Of a DNA stretch of 10,439 bases, positions 6,381-10,439 are shown piece after piece. Every line of letters starts with the position of its first letter. Within the stretch, counting starts at the first letter, position 1. Below the pieces are notes generated by a model that was not told the origin of the DNA, did not search any database, and saw only the letters and a list, made by a program, of their open reading frames with translations. The position numbers and the translations under genes are program-made. The stretch lies in NCBI GenBank assembly GCA_001508595.1, contig LGHA01000029.1, positions 1 to 10,439 of the forward strand. Direction: 5' to 3'. The stretch is from Anaerolineaceae bacterium 46_22 (GTDB lineage: Bacteria; Chloroflexota; Anaerolineae; Anaerolineales; Anaerolineaceae).

Positions 6381-6410
6381 AAAAGGCCAGCTTATATTTC
6401 TTAGCTGACC
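6379..6410 (-). terminator. Intrinsic terminator of zwf
   Basis: On the minus strand an 8-bp stem (arms 6403-6410 and 6385-6392, with one G-U pair) encloses a 10-base loop and is followed by six Ts (6384-6379). The wobble pair becomes a C-A mismatch in the plus-strand RNA, and no T-tract follows that way, so it serves zwf only. The last two Ts overlap the stop codon of the convergent zinc-ribbon gene. Confidence 0.8.
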
Positions 6411-6430
6411 AGAATGACTCAGGTTACGTC

Positions 6431-7930
6431 TTAAATTTCACGCCATTTCCTGCCATCATTACGGATAAAATCATCTGCCCCATGGGGTCCTTGTGTACCG
6501 GCTTCGTAAACTGGCAAATTTTGCAGATCCTGGGTTTCCCAGGCTTCTATGATTCCATTGGTTAAACGCCAAGCTTCTTCCACCTCATCACTCCGCGTGA
6601 ACAGTGTGGCATCTCCCAGAAGGCAATCTAACAGCAGCCTTTCATACGCTTCAGGAGGTTCCCCACCAAACGCTTCTGCATAGCTGAAATGCATTCTCAC
6701 TGGTTCAATACGCATATCATTTCCTGGTGCTTTTGCACCAAGATATAATGTGATTCCTTCATCAGGTTGAATGCGAATAATCAGAACATTTGGTGCTTCC
6801 CCCGCTAAATTCCGCTGTCCAAACAAGGCTAAAGGAACTTGTGTGAATTGAATCGCAATTTCGGTAACGCGCTTTGGCAGCCGTTTGCCGGATCGTAAGT
6901 AAAAAGGAACACCGGCCCACCGCCAGTTATTTACATACAATCTTGCAGCCATGTATGTCTCTGTGATTGACTCAGGGGCAACATCGGGTTCATCCCGATA
7001 ACTTGGGACTCTATTCCCATCAATCGTTCCACTGACATATTGTGCCCTGAATGTATTCTCTAGCGCTTTCTCACCCGAAATCTCGTTGATGGATTTCAAC
7101 ACTTTTACTTTTTCATCACGAACAGATTTCGCATTAAAAGCAGCAGGCGCTTCCATTGCCGTCAATGTCAATAATTGTAAAAGATGATTTTGGAAAACAT
7201 CTCTTATCACACCTGCCTTGTCGTAATACCCCGCCCGTGTGCCAACCCCATCTGATTCCGCCATAGTGATTTGAATATGATCAATGTATTTACGGTTCCA
7301 AAGTGGCTCAAAAATACCATTCCCAAACCGAAACGCGTGAATGTTCTGGACAGTTTCTTTGCCCAGATAATGATCCATACGATAAATTTGTTCTTCAGAA
7401 AATACAGAATGGAGTTTTGCATCAAGTGATTGTGCTGTTTCAAGGTTACGTCCAAAAGGCTTCTCCACAACAATTCTTCGCCATCCATTGGTGCAGGATT
7501 CCATTTCCGTTGCACCAATATTTTCAACGATTGTTGAATACCACCCGGGCGGTGTTGAGAGATAAAACAATGTGTTTTGAATACCCAGTTGATTGATAGC
7601 CTCTTGAAGCTTTTTGTAACCTTCTTGATCTTGAAAGGTTGACTCAACATAATAAGCATTATCCAACAAACTATCCAAAACTTTTTCATCAATTGGTTTT
7701 GTTCTACCATAATCGACGACGCCCTGGCGAAGGACGTCGCGCATTTTCTCATGGCTCCAGGGGCGTCTTGCAAAACCTAAAATATAAAAAGGTTCTGGAA
7801 GGCGTCCAATTTTCGCATTCTCGTAAAGTGCAGGCATCAGCTTCCGCCTTGCCAGGTCACCTGTCACACCAAAAATGACTACGGCAACACCTCCTGAGCA
7901 AGGTTCAAGATTGACATCAATTTCAGCCAT
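6431..7930 (-). CDS. zwf: Glucose-6-phosphate 1-dehydrogenase
   Basis: The enzyme oxidises glucose-6-phosphate to 6-phosphogluconolactone with NADP+ (sometimes NAD+) as the first step of the oxidative pentose phosphate pathway. It acts in the cytoplasm. From ATG 7930 it has 499 residues, normal for the family. Motifs in order are the dinucleotide-binding IFGVTGDLARRK (19-30), VVEKPFGRN (154-162), the substrate-binding RMDHYLGKE (184-192), and YYDKAGVIRDVFQNHLLQ (235-252) with the presumed catalytic His249. I chose ATG 7930 because GGAG lies about five bases upstream; the frame is open to 7960, but those ten extra residues lack a ribosome-binding site. No 6-phosphogluconolactonase or gnd gene is nearby, so it seems to stand alone. 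It ends in a clear hairpin terminator and diverges from the DegV gene across 255 bases. Confidence 0.97.
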   Translation of the reverse strand: MAEIDVNLEPCSGGVAVVIFGVTGDLARRKLMPALYENAKIGRLPEPFYILGFARRPWSHEKMRDVLRQGVVDYGRTKPIDEKVLDSLLDNAYYVESTFQDQEGYKKLQEAINQLGIQNTLFYLSTPPGWYSTIVENIGATEMESCTNGWRRIVVEKPFGRNLETAQSLDAKLHSVFSEEQIYRMDHYLGKETVQNIHAFRFGNGIFEPLWNRKYIDHIQITMAESDGVGTRAGYYDKAGVIRDVFQNHLLQLLTLTAMEAPAAFNAKSVRDEKVKVLKSINEISGEKALENTFRAQYVSGTIDGNRVPSYRDEPDVAPESITETYMAARLYVNNWRWAGVPFYLRSGKRLPKRVTEIAIQFTQVPLALFGQRNLAGEAPNVLIIRIQPDEGITLYLGAKAPGNDMRIEPVRMHFSYAEAFGGEPPEAYERLLLDCLLGDATLFTRSDEVEEAWRLTNGIIEAWETQDLQNLPVYEAGTQGPHGADDFIRNDGRKWREI

Positions 7931-8185
7931 AAAATCTCCATTAATTGCGTAATGATACAAAGGCTAATCAATTAACAATTCTACCCGAATTATGAATAAT
8001 AATTATTAATGGCGATTTTATTTTAAGCAACACGCTCTTAATTTTATGAAATAATTTGACTACAGAACCTTCTTCAATTAAAAATTATTGGTCTTCGATT
8101 TGCGTTTCACAAGAAAATTGAAAAACCCGGATGTAAATACCCATTATAATAAAGGCATTCATTTTTATTATCAGGAGAAATTATC
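7931..8185. other. AT-rich divergent intergenic region between zwf and the DegV gene
   Basis: These 255 bases are strongly AT-rich and carry no plausible gene. They contain a perfect 12-bp palindrome TAATAATTATTA (7997-8008), which may be an operator or simply low-complexity sequence. A TATAAT lies at 8145-8150 before the DegV gene. For zwf I could not pick a convincing promoter: TAGAAT and TATCAT-like hexamers occur on the minus strand but lack good -35 partners. No riboswitch-like or tRNA-like structure was recognised. Confidence 0.6.
8145..8150 (+). promoter_or_regulatory. Candidate -10 element for the DegV gene
   Basis: A consensus TATAAT lies 35 bases before the DegV ATG. The best -35-like hexamer, TTGAAA at 8118-8123, is 21 bases upstream, which is longer than the usual 16-19 spacing. 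The position relative to the gene and its strong Shine-Dalgarno makes it the most likely promoter. Confidence 0.5.
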
Positions 8186-9028
8186 ATGACGAAAATAATT
8201 GCAGATACCACCTGCGGCCTGCCGCTTGATGAATTGAGTATGCTTCGAATCGATGTAATCCCACAGATCATCATTTTTGACGATCAACCTTTTCGAGATG
8301 ATACGGAAATCGACACCCCAACCTTCCTTTCGAAATTAGAGAAGGCAAAGGATCTTCCAAAAACCGCTGCCCCACCGCCTGCCCTTTACGAACCTTTATT
8401 TGAAGCCTGCGCAAAGGCAGGGGAATCCATTGTCATCCCGACGCCTTCAAAAGACCTCAGCGGCACCTTCAGATCAGCAGAAATTGCTGCCGAAAATATC
8501 ACTGACGCCGATGTCCACATCATTGATACTCGCACGGTTGCCGGTGGATTAGGGGTTCTGGTCAAAATGGCAAAAAAATGGGCAGATGAAGGCTTGCCAG
8601 CAGAAGTAATCGCCCAAAAGATTGTGGATTTAAGCCAGCGGGAAGTTGTTTACTTTTTAGTTGATACCCTGGAGTATTTGTACAAAGGTGGTCGAATCGG
8701 AAATGCCTCGTATTTGTTAGGCAGTGTATTACAGATGAAACCCATCCTGGGATTACTCGACGGCAAGGTGAATGCAATTGAAAAACAACGTACTTCTGCA
8801 AAAGCATTGAACCGACTTAAAGAACTGGTCCTGGAAGAATGTCCAAAAGGCGAAATCTCACACATCACCGTAAGTCACTGCGGTGGAGAAGAACGAGCGA
8901 CGAAATTAGCAGGTGAATTAGCCAAAGCATTGAATATCGAAACGATCCCCGTCTATGTCGTTCCACCTGCAATTGTTGTACATACGGGACCTGGCGTAAT
9001 TGAAGTGAGTTTCTTCAAATCTGCCTGA
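8186..9028 (+). CDS. DegV family fatty-acid-binding protein
   Basis: DegV proteins bind a fatty acid between two domains; in Gram-positive bacteria, FakB members present it to the kinase FakA for phosphorylation. The 280-residue length is standard. Typical segments are IIADTTCGLP (4-13), matching the usual 'DSTxDLP' start, a TPSKDLSGTFRSA loop that contacts the lipid carboxylate in relatives, HIIDTRTVAGGLG, YLYKGGRIG, MKPILGLLDGKV, and VVHTGPGVIEVSFF near the end. Relative to most members Asp-Ser is Asp-Thr in the first motif, a conservative change. The start ATG has AGGAGA eight bases upstream. No FakA-like kinase is in the window, so its partner must be elsewhere or absent. The gene appears monocistronic: it has its own candidate promoter and a hairpin terminator. 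Confidence 0.94.
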   Translation: MTKIIADTTCGLPLDELSMLRIDVIPQIIIFDDQPFRDDTEIDTPTFLSKLEKAKDLPKTAAPPPALYEPLFEACAKAGESIVIPTPSKDLSGTFRSAEIAAENITDADVHIIDTRTVAGGLGVLVKMAKKWADEGLPAEVIAQKIVDLSQREVVYFLVDTLEYLYKGGRIGNASYLLGSVLQMKPILGLLDGKVNAIEKQRTSAKALNRLKELVLEECPKGEISHITVSHCGGEERATKLAGELAKALNIETIPVYVVPPAIVVHTGPGVIEVSFFKSA

Positions 9029-9051
9029 TGTGAATTTCACAAATCATAATT

Positions 9052-9079
9052 ACAGCCCGGATTTACCGGGCTGTTTGTT
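9052..9079 (+). terminator. Intrinsic terminator of the DegV gene
   Basis: A perfect 9-bp GC-rich stem (9052-9060 with 9066-9074) encloses the loop ATTTA and is followed on the plus strand by TTTGTT. It starts 23 bases after the DegV stop. The gap to the convergent alcohol dehydrogenase stop is only three bases. The same hairpin could terminate the dehydrogenase transcript, but the sequence beyond it on that strand is less T-rich. Confidence 0.85.
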
Positions 9080-10244
9080 AATATGCCTCTTCTAAAATCC
9101 GCAGCAGCGTATCTGTATCCAATTTAACAGGGTTTTTCTGCATACTTGATGAAATACTGGCTTTTTCAATAATGCTTCCAAAATCACTTCTCTTTATCCC
9201 GGTTGCCTTTAATCCGGGGATATTTAACTGCCTTGCCAAATTTTCGATCCAGACAATCCCCTCGTTAATACTTGCATTGGGTTTACCGGTTATCCATTGT
9301 GCAATTTCGACAAATTTTTTCTGAACAACTTCCATATCTCCACGCTGTGAAATCTCGAGCGCATTGAATTTCATAACAGCGGGCAGAAGGCTCGCACAAA
9401 TCGCCCCGTGCGGCGCATTGAACATGCCTCCAATTGGACCTGCAAAGCCGTGTACCGCACCCAATCCACTGTTTCCCAAAACAAGGCCGCCAAAAAGACT
9501 CGTTAGCGACATATCATACCTTGCCTGCAAATCACTGCCATTTTGAAAGGCGTTTAATAAAGCCCTGCTTCCCCTGAGAATGCCCTCTTTTGCCAATGCA
9601 TCCGTCATTGGGTTGGCTTTATTGGATACATACCCTTCAATTACCTGCGTTAACGCATCCATCCCCGTACTCGCAGTGACCGATGGCGGCATGGTCATAG
9701 TCAATTCAGGGTCAACAATTGCAAGTTTAGGGATCATCAAGGGACTGCGTATGCTGACCTTTACATGATGAACCTCAGAGGTAATCACAGCATTACGGGT
9801 AACCTCAGTCCCGGTCCCGGCAGTTGTTGGAATAGCAATCATTGGTGCAGGTGAATTGGTAATCTTTTTCCCCCGACCGATGACTTCGAGGTAATCCATC
9901 AACTCACCCTGATTGGTCATCATCGCTGAAATTGCTTTGGCTGCATCAAGGACAGACCCACCCCCATAACCAATAACAAAGGTGCTCCCAGAGGACTTTG
10001 CCCGAGAAAGGCCATCTTCAATTGTTGAAATATTCGGTTCTCCCTCAACCCGAAAGATCTCGTAAGATAAATCTCCTTCTTCCAGGAAGTTGATCAAGTT
10101 ATGCGTTGGCACAGACCCGCTTCCGCAAACCAGCAGCACTTTCCGTCCAAATTCTTTTGCTGATTCCTTTACTTGAACAAGAGTACCATTCCCAAAGACA
10201 ATTTTTTCAGAAGTGACAAATTCAAAGTTTTTACCTAAAGCCAT
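9078..10244 (-). CDS. Iron-containing alcohol dehydrogenase family protein
   Basis: This 388-residue protein is a group III (Fe-ADH) NAD(P)-dependent dehydrogenase, of usual length. The nucleotide-binding domain shows [13 protein letters not shown] (93-105) and [10 protein letters not shown] (138-147). The metal-binding helical domain shows [28 protein letters not shown] and APHGAICA. By comparison with lactaldehyde reductase FucO (Asp196, His200, His263, His277), the metal ligands map to Asp196, Gln200, His265 and His279, so one His is replaced by Gln. The alcohol or aldehyde substrate cannot be read from the sequence. The ATG overlaps the end of the upstream ABM-fold gene by ten bases, and an AGGAGA inside that gene supplies the ribosome-binding site, so the two are translationally linked. 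Maleylacetate reductase is a related possibility, but I see no specific support for it. Confidence 0.93.
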   Translation of the reverse strand: MALGKNFEFVTSEKIVFGNGTLVQVKESAKEFGRKVLLVCGSGSVPTHNLINFLEEGDLSYEIFRVEGEPNISTIEDGLSRAKSSGSTFVIGYGGGSVLDAAKAISAMMTNQGELMDYLEVIGRGKKITNSPAPMIAIPTTAGTGTEVTRNAVITSEVHHVKVSIRSPLMIPKLAIVDPELTMTMPPSVTASTGMDALTQVIEGYVSNKANPMTDALAKEGILRGSRALLNAFQNGSDLQARYDMSLTSLFGGLVLGNSGLGAVHGFAGPIGGMFNAPHGAICASLLPAVMKFNALEISQRGDMEVVQKKFVEIAQWITGKPNASINEGIVWIENLARQLNIPGLKATGIKRSDFGSIIEKASISSSMQKNPVKLDTDTLLRILEEAY

Positions 10245-10439
10245 CCATCTTCTCCTGGATAGACATTATTGAAAATTTGTTTTGTGCGTGGAACCGCCAT
10301 CATATCAGCAACAGTTTCATTCCAGGTGTGGTAATGCACAGTTTCTTTGTGACTGGCTGTGTCTTCTTTTGTGCGGTAAACTTCAACCAGCACAAAATGA
10401 TTTTTATCTTCGCGGTCTTGTAAAACATCAAATCTCAAA
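10235..10439 (-). CDS. Antibiotic biosynthesis monooxygenase (ABM)-fold protein, C-terminal part
   Basis: About 68 residues are present before the right window edge; the N-terminus lies outside. The visible part reads [22 protein letters not shown], then [19 protein letters not shown], ending [10 protein letters not shown]. The FDVLQ...FVLVEVY strands and HxxTxHYxxW helix are typical of small dimeric ferredoxin-like ABM proteins such as YgiN quinol monooxygenase and LsrG. These act without a cofactor as oxygenases or isomerases on small cyclic or carbonyl compounds. The exact reaction here is unknown. Its stop codon lies ten bases inside the dehydrogenase gene, so the two proteins are probably made together and may handle successive steps of one small-molecule pathway. 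Confidence in the fold is high; in the function, low. Confidence 0.85.
   Translation of the reverse strand, partial: LRFDVLQDREDKNHFVLVEVYRTKEDTASHKETVHYHTWNETVADMMAVPRTKQIFNNVYPGEDGWL

Noticed and set aside
7207..7773. 188-codon open frame on the minus strand
   Set aside because: It is in a different frame of the same strand inside zwf, and the zwf frame is intact with all motifs.
9029..9041. TGTGAA-T-TTCACA inverted repeat resembling a CRP site
   Set aside because: The half-site spacing is too short for CRP, it lies just after the DegV stop rather than before a gene, and a separate strong terminator follows.

Overview
The window looks like an ordinary chromosomal stretch of an anaerobic Chloroflexota bacterium, most likely class Anaerolineae. 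This is inferred from moderate to low GC, a Tat-exported L,D-transpeptidase-like protein, an SH3b/Thr-Pro-rich envelope protein, and a double zinc-ribbon protein of a type I associate with that group. No database search was possible. No rRNA, tRNA, CRISPR array, insertion sequence or phage gene was seen, and no gene-free gap exceeds 300 bases.

Layout: Bases 1-3274 hold four minus-strand genes that read leftward and are closely spaced. They are smpB (tmRNA-binding protein), a phytol/dolichol-kinase-type membrane kinase, a histidine/aromatic ammonia-lyase, and the N-terminal part of a Tat-exported L,D-transpeptidase-like protein cut by the left edge. Three of the four use GTG or TTG starts. Diverging rightward from smpB are a patatin-type lipid hydrolase and a phospholipase/carboxylesterase, probably one operon (3436-5041). 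This operon converges on a minus-strand SH3b envelope protein (5048-5683). A double zinc-ribbon protein (5784-6380) diverges from the SH3b gene, and between them lies a perfectly palindromic -10 element (5711-5722) that could fire in both directions. The zinc-ribbon gene converges on zwf, glucose-6-phosphate dehydrogenase (6431-7930, minus), with a zwf terminator whose T-tract overlaps the zinc-ribbon stop codon. A 255-base AT-rich gap then separates zwf from a divergent DegV fatty-acid-binding protein (8186-9028, plus). After a clear hairpin terminator, the right end holds an iron-containing alcohol dehydrogenase (9078-10244, minus), overlapped by an upstream antibiotic-biosynthesis-monooxygenase-fold gene that runs off the right edge.

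Functional themes are lipid and envelope metabolism (polyprenol-type kinase, two alpha/beta hydrolase-type enzymes, DegV, SH3b protein, L,D-transpeptidase-like protein) mixed with housekeeping (smpB, zwf) and a small catabolic redox pair (ABM + Fe-ADH). I do not see a clear new multi-gene system. The observations most worth checking are the symmetric bidirectional promoter, the SSG instead of ASG cofactor triad in the ammonia-lyase with no hut genes nearby, the Gln replacing a metal-binding His in the alcohol dehydrogenase, and the uncharacterised double zinc-ribbon protein.
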